The notes under the pieces are model-generated. The model was given only the letters and a program-made list of their open reading frames with translations, made no database searches and was not told the DNA's origin. Source: Roseitranquillus sp963749675 (lineage in GTDB: Bacteria > Pseudomonadota > Alphaproteobacteria > Rhodobacterales > Rhodobacteraceae). Taken from it: a stretch of DNA of 64,000 nucleotides. This document shows positions 34,515-42,880 of this stretch, piece after piece. A program made the position numbers and the translations under genes. Each line of letters opens with the position of its first letter. Positions within the stretch are counted from its first letter, which is position 1. The DNA is taken from NCBI GenBank assembly GCA_963749675.1, contig CAVVNT010000001.1, forward strand, positions 930,001 through 994,000. Direction: 5' to 3'.

Positions 34515-35032
34515 TCCCTCGTCGCGACCGCCGTTGCAGACAGCGGCCGGTCCCCCACGAAGAGCGGGCGAAGGTCGTTGCCGTTCAGCGTGACCGTCAC
34601 GGTCGCACCGTCGGGAACGGACGACAGATGCATCCAGGGGCCGTAGAGCCGCGCGATCTTATCGCCATCGAGATAGACATGGGCATGTCCTTCCCCGGCG
34701 CGATGAATCCCGCCCGCCTGCTCGGGCGCGAAGGCGAAGTTCGCGGTCTTGGCGTGCAGGTTCCAGCCGGAAACCGGGTCTGGCGCGAGATCGACCAGCA
34801 CGGTCGGCGCGTCGCCGGAGGGAGAGAGCCGATGCGGCTCTGCATGATCGTCGGCAACGTCGTGGTGCGCCAGCGCGGTTCGATCCATCGTGTGGTCGTG
34901 CCCGTCGAGCGTGACGCCTGCCCCCGCCGCCAGGACAAAGCCGATGCCTCCGCCGAAGACGAGCCCGATGGCGAAGAGCGCGAGGGGGCGGGCCATCGCG
35001 CGCTCGACCCCGACGGTTGCGGCGGGGTTCAT
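34511..35032 (-). CDS. cobalt-transporter-linked His-rich exported protein
   Basis: A 173-residue protein with an N-terminal signal or anchor (LALFAIGLVFGGGIGFVLAA). A histidine-rich linker follows (GHDHTMDRTALAHHDVADDH), then a beta-rich domain with GWNLHAKTANFAFAPEQAGG, HAHVYLDGDKIARLYGPWMH and VTVTLNGNDLRPL. It starts 3 bp after the cbtA stop, so it is the third gene behind the B12 riboswitch. The histidines suggest periplasmic cobalt (or nickel/copper) binding ahead of CbtAB, which is inference. No family name is claimed. Confidence 0.7.
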   Translation of the reverse strand: MNPAATVGVERAMARPLALFAIGLVFGGGIGFVLAAGAGVTLDGHDHTMDRTALAHHDVADDHAEPHRLSPSGDAPTVLVDLAPDPVSGWNLHAKTANFAFAPEQAGGIHRAGEGHAHVYLDGDKIARLYGPWMHLSSVPDGATVTVTLNGNDLRPLFVGDRPLSATAVATRD

Positions 35033-35035
35033 GCC

Positions 35036-35734
35036 TCAGGCCGCCCGGGTCGAGCCCGCTTGCTCGCCCTCACTCCGCCAGAAGTGGCCGGCGAGGCATC
35101 CGAGCAACAGCCACGCCACGGCGCCCACTCCCAGCGCCCGTGCGGCAAAGAGCGCCGCGAGCTCGGGTGGAACCGGGCCGGAGAAACGCTCCGGCATCGG
35201 CGCCCCGAAGAGGTGGGGCGCCAGCAGCAGGGCCGCCGCCGCGCCCCATGCCACCCAGCCGCGGGCGAAGGCGATCAGCCACCCTGCCGCCGCGGCCGTG
35301 GCTACGGTGACGGACCACCAGGCCTGGCGCGCCGCGACGTCCGCTGCGGCGACGCCCGGAACCTCCGGAGCCAATGAGAAGGCCGGCGCTAGCTGGAAAG
35401 CTGCAAAACCCGCGATCCCCCACACGATACCCGTGCGCGCGTCGACGCGGACGCCGCGCCGCTCGGCCAGGGCCATCGCCGCGACGAGGAGCAGCGCGTA
35501 TCCGGTGTAGATCAGCATCGTGAAGATCACGCTCAGCCCGTCGCGAAGCGGCTGAAAAGCGCCTGGGTCCGGCATGGCGGCAGCGGCCTCCGCTCCGAAA
35601 TGCACCAGCCGCCCGGACTCGTAGAGCTCGGACTGCAGCAGCACCGGCTGCACGAACACAAGCTGCAGCAGGCCCGCGCTCAGACCGGCGGCCGCGCCGG
35701 CGAACAGCGCGCTGGTCAGGATCCGTGCGAACAT
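35036..35734 (-). CDS. cbtA: CbtA family cobalt transporter subunit
   Basis: A 232-residue membrane protein with about six helices. It opens with LTSALFAGAAAGLSAGLLQL and the LLQSELYESG region, continues with SVIFTMLIYTGYALLLVAAM, and has GVRVDARTGIVWGIAGFAAF and PPELAALFAARALGVGAVAW. This is the CbtA layout, one of the predicted cobalt transporters controlled by B12 riboswitches in proteobacteria. It follows cbtB by 4 bp and precedes the His-rich protein. Confidence 0.88.
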   Translation of the reverse strand: MFARILTSALFAGAAAGLSAGLLQLVFVQPVLLQSELYESGRLVHFGAEAAAAMPDPGAFQPLRDGLSVIFTMLIYTGYALLLVAAMALAERRGVRVDARTGIVWGIAGFAAFQLAPAFSLAPEVPGVAAADVAARQAWWSVTVATAAAAGWLIAFARGWVAWGAAAALLLAPHLFGAPMPERFSGPVPPELAALFAARALGVGAVAWLLLGCLAGHFWRSEGEQAGSTRAA

Positions 35735-35738
35735 CCCT

Positions 35739-35909
35739 TCAGTGGCAGGGAAAGCCGGTGGCGTGGCGCATGTCGTGGGCGGCGTCGTGCAAGGCGCCGG
35801 CCTGAACGTGGCCGACGACGCCGACGATGCCGAGGCCGATCAGCGCCGCCAAGACTATCGGCAGCATGCCCGAAATTGTCGCCGTCGCGGTGGGGTTAGC
35901 CGTGGTCAT
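35739..35909 (-). CDS. cbtB: CbtB family cobalt transporter subunit
   Basis: A 56-residue single-helix protein: helix MLPIVLAALIGLGIVGVVGH, then the histidine-rich C terminus (HDAAHDMRHATGFPCH), the diagnostic CbtB end proposed to bind cobalt. The ATG at 35909 is chosen because a perfect AAGGAGG lies eight bases upstream; a longer frame exists but lacks such a site. First gene after the B12 riboswitch. Confidence 0.9.
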   Translation of the reverse strand: MTTANPTATATISGMLPIVLAALIGLGIVGVVGHVQAGALHDAAHDMRHATGFPCH

Positions 35910-35950
35910 CTCTGTCCTCCTTGCCGTCACACCCGACGGCCGGTTTTCGC

Positions 35951-36113
35951 TTCACTGCCTGGCAGGTCTCCTGGCTTGCGGATCGTTGCCCCTTGTCCGC
36001 CTTCCCCGCATCGCGAGTGGCCATTCGGACAGGAACTCTCCGCCTACAGTCGCGGGGGCGGCTCCGGCACCTCACCGGATTCCCTTTTCAGATCCACGCG
36101 GGGCCGTCCCGCG
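35951..36113 (-). promoter_or_regulatory. cobalamin riboswitch upstream of cbtBA
   Basis: On the minus strand the ordered elements are TGAAAAGGGAAT, the core CCGCCCCCGCGACTGT, GGCCACTC, GGGGAAGGC and the B12 box AAGCCAGGAGACCTGCC. This is the classical adenosylcobalamin riboswitch. It ends about 40 bases before the cbtB start and would shut off cobalt uptake when cobalamin is plentiful. Confidence 0.93.
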
Positions 36114-36272
36114 CGGCATGCACCAAGCTTGCACATGTTGCGCGTTGCGTCCGGCCGATCAAGGGTCAATTCAATGGGGCGCGAGGATCAGAAGAGAGGG
36201 CGAAGGCGGGTGACGCGTCTCGTTTCGTGAGTCATCCTGACCAAGCTGCCGTGCAGAGGGAGGACAGCGATC

Positions 36273-36764
36273 GTGCAGGACGGCCATCGTACCGCGCGAA
36301 ACGTCACGACGACGATGATGGCGCTGACCGGCGCGATCTTCTTCGTCGTGTTCCTGCTCGAGGACGTCGTCGGCCGGACCGGCATCGCCTGGGCCAATCT
36401 GCCGTGGGGACTGATCGTCCGCTACGTGATCGCGATGATCGTCGGCGGCGCCATTGCGGGCTGGCTCGCCGCCGGACTGTTCGGACGGCGCGGCGTGACC
36501 GGCTGGCTTCTGGCCCTGCTGGGCGGCGCGCTCGCCACGACCGCGGCCGGTATGCTCGGCAGCGCGGTGGGGCTCGTGCCGGACCTGCTGGCCGACGGCT
36601 GGGACATGGCCGATCTCATCCCTATCGGCTACGGGCTCGTGGTGCTGCCTCTGGCGTTCGCGGGCGCGCCGCTTCTGATCCTTGTCTGGGGGGTCCTGAT
36701 CGCGGCCACGCACCTCTGGGCGAGGCGCGCTAGGAAACACGATGTGGCCGCGTCGGAGACGTAG
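36273..36764 (+). CDS. membrane protein of unknown function
   Basis: A 163-residue protein with four hydrophobic segments (MMALTGAIFFVVFLLEDVVG, VRYVIAMIVGGAIAGWLAAG, WLLALLGGALATTAAGMLGS, YGLVVLPLAFAGAPLLILVW) and a basic C-terminal tail. It begins at a GTG after GAGGGAGGA. No family recognised. It ends inside the last codons of cobF on the other strand (35-bp overlap). It lies between the cobalt transporter riboswitch and the corrin genes, so a cobalt or B12 role is possible but unsupported. Confidence 0.55.
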   Translation: MQDGHRTARNVTTTMMALTGAIFFVVFLLEDVVGRTGIAWANLPWGLIVRYVIAMIVGGAIAGWLAAGLFGRRGVTGWLLALLGGALATTAAGMLGSAVGLVPDLLADGWDMADLIPIGYGLVVLPLAFAGAPLLILVWGVLIAATHLWARRARKHDVAASET

Positions 36765-37503
36765 GACGTCGACGCGTGCGGCGTAGCAGGTAGGTGTCCA
36801 TGATCCAGCCGTGTTGCTGGCGCGCCCGCGACCGGACCTCGACGATCCGGCGCCCCACCTCGCCGAGCTGCCCGGCGACCAGCGTCTCCTCCGCCATGCC
36901 GAGGAACGCGCCCCACCAGATCGTGACGCCCGCGGGATCGAGCTCGCGGAAAGTGCAATGACCGTCGAGCATGACTGCGATCGTGTCAGCGCCCGCTGGC
37001 CATCCTGCGCGCAGGCGCCGACCGGTCGTCAGGACAACGGGTTCCCCGATCTCGTTCAGCGGTATCCGGTGCGCCGCGGTCAGCGCCTGCAGCGCGGTGA
37101 TCCCGGGGACCACGCGGATCTCCGGCGCGGGATCGAGGCGGCCCGCGATCCTGAGGGCGCTGTCGTAGAGAGACGGATCGCCCCAGATCAGCAGCGCCAC
37201 CCGCGCTGCGTCGGTGCCGGCCACCGCCTTTCGCCAGGCCGCGGCGATGGCATCGTGCCAGGCGGCAACCCCGTCGAGGTAGTCGACCGAATCGTCGCGG
37301 CGCGGCAGGTCGAACTCGACCGTCGGCGGCTCCGGCCCCAGCACCCGCTCGCAGATGCCGCGGCGAAGGTCGGCGAGGTCCGCCTTGTCCTCCCCCTTGC
37401 GGGGAATCAGGATCAGGTCCGCCTCGCGCATCGCCGCAGCCCCCTGAAATGTCAGATGGTCGGGGTTGCCGGTCCCGATCCCGATGAGCGTCAGCCTACG
37501 CAT
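36730..37503 (-). CDS. cobF: precorrin-6A synthase (deacetylating)
   Basis: A 257-residue tetrapyrrole methylase that adds the C-1 methyl group and releases acetate in the aerobic pathway. SAM-binding GIGTGNPDHLTFQ opens the protein, followed by the ADLILIPRKGEDKADLADLR block typical of CobF and LLIWGDPSLYDSALRI. Its presence marks the oxygen-dependent route. It overlaps cobA by 8 bp and is last in a coupled cobL-E-M-B-A-F string broken only by the cobB/cobM gap. Confidence 0.92.
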   Translation of the reverse strand: MRRLTLIGIGTGNPDHLTFQGAAAMREADLILIPRKGEDKADLADLRRGICERVLGPEPPTVEFDLPRRDDSVDYLDGVAAWHDAIAAAWRKAVAGTDAARVALLIWGDPSLYDSALRIAGRLDPAPEIRVVPGITALQALTAAHRIPLNEIGEPVVLTTGRRLRAGWPAGADTIAVMLDGHCTFRELDPAGVTIWWGAFLGMAEETLVAGQLGEVGRRIVEVRSRARQQHGWIMDTYLLRRTRRRPTSPTRPHRVS

Positions 37504-38221
37504 CGCCGCTTGCCAGTGGACCGTAGACGATGAGCGCAGCCGCAGGGCCGAAACCCTCGCGCAGGGCGGCAGCCAGCTCTCCCACCGTGGTCCGCTGCAG
37601 CGACTGGTCCGGCAGGCTGACCAACTCGGCGAGGAGGGCGGGCGTGTCCCATGGCAGGCCCCGTGCCGCCACCGCGTCCGCCAGCGCCGGAAACGTCCGT
37701 TTGCCCATGAAGACCACCGTCGTGGCGCTCGGGTCGGCCAGCGCGTCGAGGTCGATGTCGGAGGGCAGCGCCCCGGCGATATCGTGCCCGGTGACGAACT
37801 GCACCCGGCGCGCCGTCAGCCTTCGGGTCAGCGGGACGCCCGCCGCTGCCGCCGCGGCGCAGGCCGAGGGCACCCCCGGCACGATCTCGAAGCCAATTCC
37901 GGCCACGCGCAGTGCCGCCAGCTCCTCCTCCAGCCGGCCGAAGATGCCGGGATCGCCCGACTTCAGCCGCACGACCCGCGCGCCGGTTTCGGCATAGTCC
38001 ACCAGCAGGCGGCTGACGTGGTCCTGCCGTGGCGAGGGCCGCCCGGCCCGCTTGCCGACGCCCACAAGGTCCGCCCCGGCGCGCGCGTGGTTGAGGATTA
38101 GCCCGGCGGAAAGGTCGTCATACAGCACCGCATCCGCCCGCCTCAGCCGGTCGACCGCCTTCAGCGTCAGCAGTTCCGGGTCTCCGGGGCCCGAGCCCAC
38201 GAAGCTCACGAAGCCGCTCAC
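37496..38221 (-). CDS. cobA: uroporphyrinogen-III C-methyltransferase
   Basis: A 241-residue SUMT, methylating uroporphyrinogen III at C-2 and C-7 to precorrin-2. It has FVGSGPGDPELLTLKAVDRL, VRLKSGDPGIFGRLEEEL, VPSACAAAAAAGVPLTRR and TVVFMGKRT. A GTG start overlapping the cobB stop (GTGA) fits the family length; an upstream ORF extension is not protein-like. No siroheme CysG domains are attached, in line with a dedicated B12 role. Confidence 0.92.
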   Translation of the reverse strand: MSGFVSFVGSGPGDPELLTLKAVDRLRRADAVLYDDLSAGLILNHARAGADLVGVGKRAGRPSPRQDHVSRLLVDYAETGARVVRLKSGDPGIFGRLEEELAALRVAGIGFEIVPGVPSACAAAAAAGVPLTRRLTARRVQFVTGHDIAGALPSDIDLDALADPSATTVVFMGKRTFPALADAVAARGLPWDTPALLAELVSLPDQSLQRTTVGELAAALREGFGPAAALIVYGPLASGDA

Positions 38222-39540
38222 GCCCGCTCCTCCGCGATCAGGTGAAAGAACGTGCCGCTGACGTTGCCGCGGACCGATCCGGTTTCCGGCACCGCCGCCC
38301 CGTCGGCGTCCGCCACCTCGGCGAGCGGCTGGTCCGGCTGGTCGAGGATCGTCGAATAGTGGAATTCGTGCCCGCGGAGGATCGCGCCGCCGAACGCCCG
38401 CGACGGCGCGCGCAGCCGCGCGCGGCGATAGCCCAGGTGGAACTTGCGGGTCTCGTAGCTCGTGACCAGCCCGAGCAGCCCAGCCATCCGGTGCCGCACG
38501 CCGTCCTTGTCGACCAGCGCCTCGCCCAGCGCCATGTAGCCGCCGCACTCGCCATGCACGGGGTGGGTCTCCGCGTGCCGGAGGAGGCCCTCGCGGAACC
38601 GCGACGCCGCCGCCAGCCGGCCGGCATGTAGCTCCGGATAGCCTCCGGGCAGCCAGACCAGGTCGGCCGCGGCGTCGGGCGCCTCGTCGGCGAGCGGCGA
38701 GAACGGCAGGATCTCCGCCCCCGCCCGGCGCCAGCCTTCCAGCAGGTGCGGGTAGGTGAACGAGAACGCGACGTCCCGCGCCAGCGCGATCCGCTGCGCC
38801 GGGGGGCGGGGCAGGCCGCCTGCGGGCGGCAGTGGGGCGTACGCCGCCGCGTCGCGGAGCGCCACGAGGTCGACATGCGCCCGCAGGAACGCGGCGTAGC
38901 CCGCGATCGCTGCCTCGAGGTCGGGGTGTTCGACCGCCTGGATGAGGCCGAGATGCCGCTCCGGCAGCGCGAGATCGCCGCGCCGGGGCAGGGCGCCCAG
39001 AACGCGCATCCCCACACGCTCCATCCCCAGGCGCACCAGCCGCTCGTGCCGGGAACTCGCGACGCGGTTCAGGATCACGCCCGCCAGCGGCGCGTCGCCG
39101 TAGCGGTCGAAGCCCAGCGCGGTCGCCGCCGCCGACTGCGCCTGCCCGCCGACGTCGAGGACGAGGACCACCGGCCAGCCCATCCGCTCCGCCACTTCGG
39201 CCGAGGCGCCGAACCCCGTCGCGCCCCTGGTCGCGACCAAGTCGTAAAGCCCCATCGAGCCCTCGGCGACGACGATGTCTGCGCCTGCCACCGAAGCCGC
39301 AATCGCGCCCATCAGCGGCGCGTCCATCGCCCAGGTGTCGAGGTTGAACGACGCCCGCCCGGCCGCGGCGAGGTGAAACGCCGGGTCGATGTAGTCCGGC
39401 CCGCTCTTGAACGGCTGCACCACCAGCCCGTCCTCGGCCAGGCAGCGCAGCAGCCCCAGCATCACGGTCGTCTTGCCCGTCCCGGAGCTCGGGGCGGAGA
39501 TCATGAGGCCGGGCGCGACGTTCTCCGAGCCCTCGGTCAT
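38218..39540 (-). CDS. cobB: (hydrogeno)byrinic acid a,c-diamide synthase
   Basis: A 440-residue two-domain amidotransferase, amidating side chains a and c of hydrogenobyrinic acid. The N-terminal ATPase domain has ISAPSSGTGKTTVMLGLLR (residues ~14-32) and VVAEGSMGLYDL. The C-terminal glutaminase domain has the Cys in HGECGGYMALGEAL near residue 335 and the late His in GHEFHYST. Coupled to cobA by GTGA. About 240 bp of noncoding DNA separates it from cobM upstream. Confidence 0.92.
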   Translation of the reverse strand: MTEGSENVAPGLMISAPSSGTGKTTVMLGLLRCLAEDGLVVQPFKSGPDYIDPAFHLAAAGRASFNLDTWAMDAPLMGAIAASVAGADIVVAEGSMGLYDLVATRGATGFGASAEVAERMGWPVVLVLDVGGQAQSAAATALGFDRYGDAPLAGVILNRVASSRHERLVRLGMERVGMRVLGALPRRGDLALPERHLGLIQAVEHPDLEAAIAGYAAFLRAHVDLVALRDAAAYAPLPPAGGLPRPPAQRIALARDVAFSFTYPHLLEGWRRAGAEILPFSPLADEAPDAAADLVWLPGGYPELHAGRLAAASRFREGLLRHAETHPVHGECGGYMALGEALVDKDGVRHRMAGLLGLVTSYETRKFHLGYRRARLRAPSRAFGGAILRGHEFHYSTILDQPDQPLAEVADADGAAVPETGSVRGNVSGTFFHLIAEERA

Positions 39541-39574
39541 CGCGCCCCCGCTATCGACGAGACCCGAACGACGG

Positions 39575-39722
39575 TGTTCGCTGGACGCCGCGTGCGGCGG
39601 GCTCTCTGCCGTGACTTCGGCGGCCCGAGCGTGTCCGTGGCCAGCGGCGCCGCGCGGGATTGGGCCGCCGTCACAGGAAGGGGGAGGCGGCCGGCTGCGA
39701 TCAAAGCCAGGCGCCCTGCCGA
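39575..39722 (+). promoter_or_regulatory. degenerate cobalamin riboswitch-like sequence, antisense orientation
   Basis: On the plus strand AAGCCAGGCGCCCTGCCG (39704-39721) matches the B12 box at all but two positions, and GGAAGG lies 22 bases upstream, the same spacing as in the cbtB riboswitch. GTCCGTGGCCAGCG resembles the conserved middle segment, but the AAAAGGGAA and CCCGCGACTGT parts are not recognisable. It sits in the cobB-cobM gap and points toward no plus-strand gene, so it may be a relic. Confidence 0.3.
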
Positions 39723-39777
39723 CGCCGCACCGCCCCAGAACGCAGGCAAGTCCGCAACCGGTCGGGGAGCAGGGAAC

Positions 39778-40563
39778 CTATGCATCGTCTGCACGCCCCC
39801 GCGCGTCTGCCGTTCGCGGGCGATAGCGCCGCTCGTAGTCCGCGGAATAGAGGCGGCTCTCGTCGAAGCCCTCGGCCGCGAGGGCGCGACCGACGAGGAT
39901 CAGCGCGGTGCGCGTGATGCCCTCGCCGACCGCGTCCTCGATTGTCGCAAGCGTGCCCCGCACGATCCGCTCGTCCGGCCAGCTCGCGCGGTAGACGACC
40001 GCCACCGGACAATCCTCGCCGTAGTGCGGCACGAGGTCGGCCACCACGCGTCCGAGATTCTGCACCGACAGATGGATCGCCAGCGTCGCGCCGGTCGCGC
40101 CATAGGCCGCCAGCGTCTCGCCCGCGGGCATCGCCGAGGCGCGCCCCGGCGTCCGCGTCAGCACGACGGACTGCGCCACCCCCGGCAGCGTCAGCTCCGC
40201 CTCCAGCGCGGCCGCGGCGGCGGAGAAGGACGGGACGCCCGGCGTGACGCTTACCGCGATCCCCTCGGCGCGCAGCCGCCGGATCTGCTCGCCCATCGCC
40301 GACCAGACCGACAGGTCGCCCGAATGCAGCCGCGCCACGTCCTGGCCCGCCGCGTGGGCCGCGCGACACTCCGCGATGATCGCGTCCAGGTCCAGCGGCG
40401 CCGTGTTCACCATCCGCGCGCCGGGCGGGCAGTGCGCCAGCACGCCCTCGGGCACCAGCGAGCCGGCATAGAGGCAGACCGGGCACGCCGCGATCAGGTC
40501 GCGCCCGCGCAGTGTCAGCAGGTCCGCCGCTCCCGGACCCGCGCCGATGAAATGCACCGTCAT
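39778..40563 (-). CDS. cobM: precorrin-4 C11-methyltransferase
   Basis: A 261-residue tetrapyrrole methylase forming precorrin-5. SAM-binding FIGAGPGAADLLTLRGRD, CLYAGSLVPEGVLAHCP, VARLHSGDLSVWSAMGEQI and TPGVPSFSAAAAALEAELTL are typical. The start overlaps the cobE stop (ATGA). The short C-terminal tail after DYERRYRPR is basic and unremarkable. Confidence 0.93.
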   Translation of the reverse strand: MTVHFIGAGPGAADLLTLRGRDLIAACPVCLYAGSLVPEGVLAHCPPGARMVNTAPLDLDAIIAECRAAHAAGQDVARLHSGDLSVWSAMGEQIRRLRAEGIAVSVTPGVPSFSAAAAALEAELTLPGVAQSVVLTRTPGRASAMPAGETLAAYGATGATLAIHLSVQNLGRVVADLVPHYGEDCPVAVVYRASWPDERIVRGTLATIEDAVGEGITRTALILVGRALAAEGFDESRLYSADYERRYRPRTADARGRADDA

Positions 40564-40928
40564 TCGTCCCTCCCCACGGCGATCGCGCAGGTCGCCAGCC
40601 GGTCCTCCGACACGTGGCGGCGTGAGAGCAACCGCGCGCCGTCCCCCGCGGCTGCCAGCGCCGCGGCCTCGGCGACGCTGCCGGTCCGCCGCGCCGCGCG
40701 CACCCGTGGCGACTGCGTCGGCGTCCGCATCTCCTCCAGCGTCGCGGCGGCGATACCCACCACCGGCACCGCCAGCGCGCCCGCAAGCGTGACGAGGCAG
40801 GGCGCGCGCGCCTTGTCCTTCGGTGTGGCCAGCCGGTCGACGCGCGATGCCCCCGCGGCGCGCAGCAGGGCCTCCCGCAGGCTCTCCTCCGTCGCCGCGG
40901 CGCGAAAGCCGAACCCCGCGACGATCAT
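40560..40928 (-). CDS. cobE: cobalamin biosynthesis protein CobE
   Basis: A 122-residue protein matching the CobE/CbiG C-terminal domain: GFGFRAAATEESLREALL, then LATPKDKARAPCL and VGIAAATLEEMRTPTQSPRV. CobE is known to bind hydrogenobyrinic acid derivatives, but its catalytic role in the aerobic route is not settled. Overlaps cobL and cobM by 4 bp each. Confidence 0.85.
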   Translation of the reverse strand: MIVAGFGFRAAATEESLREALLRAAGASRVDRLATPKDKARAPCLVTLAGALAVPVVGIAAATLEEMRTPTQSPRVRAARRTGSVAEAAALAAAGDGARLLSRRHVSEDRLATCAIAVGRDE

Positions 40929-42124
40929 CGCACCACGCTCCACTGCACCACCGGATAGGCCGACCGCCAGCCTCGCCTGGTCCCGAGGGGCGCCGCGCTG
41001 GCGATCTCGATCCGCATCAGCTCTCCCCCCGCCTTCGCCTGCCACGCCGCCAGCAGCGTCTCGGACTCCAGCGTCACCGCGTTGGCGACGACGCGCGTAC
41101 CGGCGGCCAGCCGCTCCCAAAGCGCCGAGAGCAGCGCGTCGGAGAGCCCGCCGCCGACGAACGCCGCATCCGGCTCCCGCAGCCCGTCGAGCGCGGCCGG
41201 CGCCTCCCCCGTCACCACGTCCAGCCGGTCCGCGCCCAGCCGGTCGGCGTTCCGACGCGCCCGTGCGGCACGGTCCTCTCGCGCCTCGACCGCGGTGGCG
41301 TGAGTCGAAGGATGGCTCAGCAGCCACTCGATCGCGATCGAGCCCGAGCCGGCGCCGATGTCCCACAGCCGCTCTCCCGGTCGCGGCGCCAGCGCCGACA
41401 GCGTCAGCGCGCGCACTGGCCGCCTGGTGATCTGCCCGTCGCTGTCGAAGAGCGTATCCGGGCGCCCCGGCGCCGACGAAATGGCGGGACCTTCGCCCGC
41501 GACCTCCATCGCGGCGCAGACGGGATGCGCGACGTCGTCGAGGTCGTATCGCTCCGCCGAAGTCTCGCGGACCCGCGCCCGCGGCCCGCCGAGCGCCTCC
41601 ATCACCCACAGCCGCGTCGCGCCGAAACCGCACCCGGACAACAGCCGGGCCGCGTGGCCGACCGCGCCCCCGTCGCGGAACAGGACCAGCAGCCGCGCCC
41701 CGGACGCAAGATGCGGCCGCAGACGCGACAACGGCGCGGCATGGAGGCCCAGGCAGATGGTATGCTCCAGCGCCCAGCCAAGCTGGGCGGCGGCAAGCGA
41801 AAAGGTCGAGGGCCCCGGCAGGGCCCGCCACGACCCCGCTGGCAGCTCCCGCGCGATCGCGCTGCCCGCGCCGAACCAGAACGGATCACCCGAGGCCAGC
41901 ACGACCACGCGGCGGCCGGCGAGCGCCTTCAGCCGCGGCAGGCCGTCGGCGAAGGGGACGGGCCACTCGATCCGTTCGGCGCGCCCCTCGGGCAGCAGCG
42001 ACAGGTGCCGCGGCGGTCCGATCACCACCTCCGCCGCCGCCAGCGCCCGGCGGCTTGCGGCGGACAGGCCCTCCGGTCCATCCTCGCCGAGGCCCACGAT
42101 CGTCATCCACGGACCCTCAGCCAT
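40925..42124 (-). CDS. cobL: precorrin-6Y C5,15-methyltransferase (decarboxylating)
   Basis: A 399-residue fusion of CbiE-like (residues ~1-205: IVGLGEDGPEGLSAASRRAL, VLASGDPFWFGAG, FSLAAAQLGWALE) and CbiT-like methyltransferases (from ~ residue 230: LWDIGAGSGSIAIEWLLSHP, VTGEAPAALDGL, GGGLSDALLSALW). It methylates C-5 and C-15 and decarboxylates to precorrin-8. The start at MAEGPW fits the family; the ATG sits in a CATG shared with the divergent cobK start. MTIVGLG, six codons in, is an alternative. Confidence 0.92.
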   Translation of the reverse strand: MAEGPWMTIVGLGEDGPEGLSAASRRALAAAEVVIGPPRHLSLLPEGRAERIEWPVPFADGLPRLKALAGRRVVVLASGDPFWFGAGSAIARELPAGSWRALPGPSTFSLAAAQLGWALEHTICLGLHAAPLSRLRPHLASGARLLVLFRDGGAVGHAARLLSGCGFGATRLWVMEALGGPRARVRETSAERYDLDDVAHPVCAAMEVAGEGPAISSAPGRPDTLFDSDGQITRRPVRALTLSALAPRPGERLWDIGAGSGSIAIEWLLSHPSTHATAVEAREDRAARARRNADRLGADRLDVVTGEAPAALDGLREPDAAFVGGGLSDALLSALWERLAAGTRVVANAVTLESETLLAAWQAKAGGELMRIEIASAAPLGTRRGWRSAYPVVQWSVVR

Positions 42125-42869
42125 GCGCCCGAACCTTCTGATCCTCGGCGGCACGACCGAGGCGAGCGCGCTGGCGTCCCTCGTCGCCGAGCGGGGGATC
42201 GACGCGACGCTCTCCTACGCCGGCCGGGTCGAGCGCCCGCGGCCGCAGCCGGTGACGCACCGGATCGGCGGCTTCGGCGGTGCGGCGGGCCTTGCCGCCT
42301 GGCTCGGCGGGCAGCGCATCACCCATGTCGTCGACGCCACCCATCCGTTTGCGGCGCAGATGAGCCGCAATGCCGTCGCCGCCTGCGCCGACGCGGGTGT
42401 GCCGCTCGTCGCCCTCGTCCGACCGCCGTGGACGCGCCGGCCGGAAGACCGATGGACCGAGGTCCCGGACATCCGCGCCGCCGTCGCTTCGCTCGCCGGA
42501 TCGCCGCGGCGCGTGATGCTCGCCGTGGGGCGCCTTTCGCTCGCCGCGTTCGCCGCCCAGCCGCAGCACGAGTACCTCCTCCGCCTCGTGGACCCGCCGG
42601 CGCATCCGCCGCCGCTGCCACGGCACGAGGTGATCGTCTCCCGCGGCCCGTTCACGGCCGAGGATGACGCCGCGCTGATGCGGGCGCACGGGATCGAGCT
42701 GGTCGTCTCCAAGAACTCCGGCGGCACCGGGGCGCAGGCGAAGATCGATGCGGCGCGCGCCCTCCGCCTGCCGGTCCTCATGATCGCCCGCCCGGCGGTG
42801 CCGCCGCGGCGCGAGCTCGCGACGCCGGCGGACGTGCTCGCCTGGCTCGACGCGACCGTGGCGTCGTAG
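42123..42869 (+). CDS. cobK: precorrin-6A reductase
   Basis: A 248-residue NADPH-dependent reductase converting precorrin-6A to 6B. LILGGTTEASALASLVAERG, THVVDATHPFAAQMSRNAVA, MLAVGRLSLAAF and LVVSKNSGGTGAQAKIDAAR are the CobK/CbiJ blocks. It is the only plus-strand gene of the corrin-ring group. Its start codon overlaps that of cobL in CATG, so any promoter must lie inside cobL. Confidence 0.92.
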   Translation: MRPNLLILGGTTEASALASLVAERGIDATLSYAGRVERPRPQPVTHRIGGFGGAAGLAAWLGGQRITHVVDATHPFAAQMSRNAVAACADAGVPLVALVRPPWTRRPEDRWTEVPDIRAAVASLAGSPRRVMLAVGRLSLAAFAAQPQHEYLLRLVDPPAHPPPLPRHEVIVSRGPFTAEDDAALMRAHGIELVVSKNSGGTGAQAKIDAARALRLPVLMIARPAVPPRRELATPADVLAWLDATVAS

Positions 42870-42880
42870 GTCGAGCCCGT

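Noticed and set aside
39537..39794. 85-codon minus-strand ORF between cobB and cobM
   Set aside because: Composition is not protein-like, it overlaps the start of the cobM end, and the gap is better explained by the riboswitch-like sequence.
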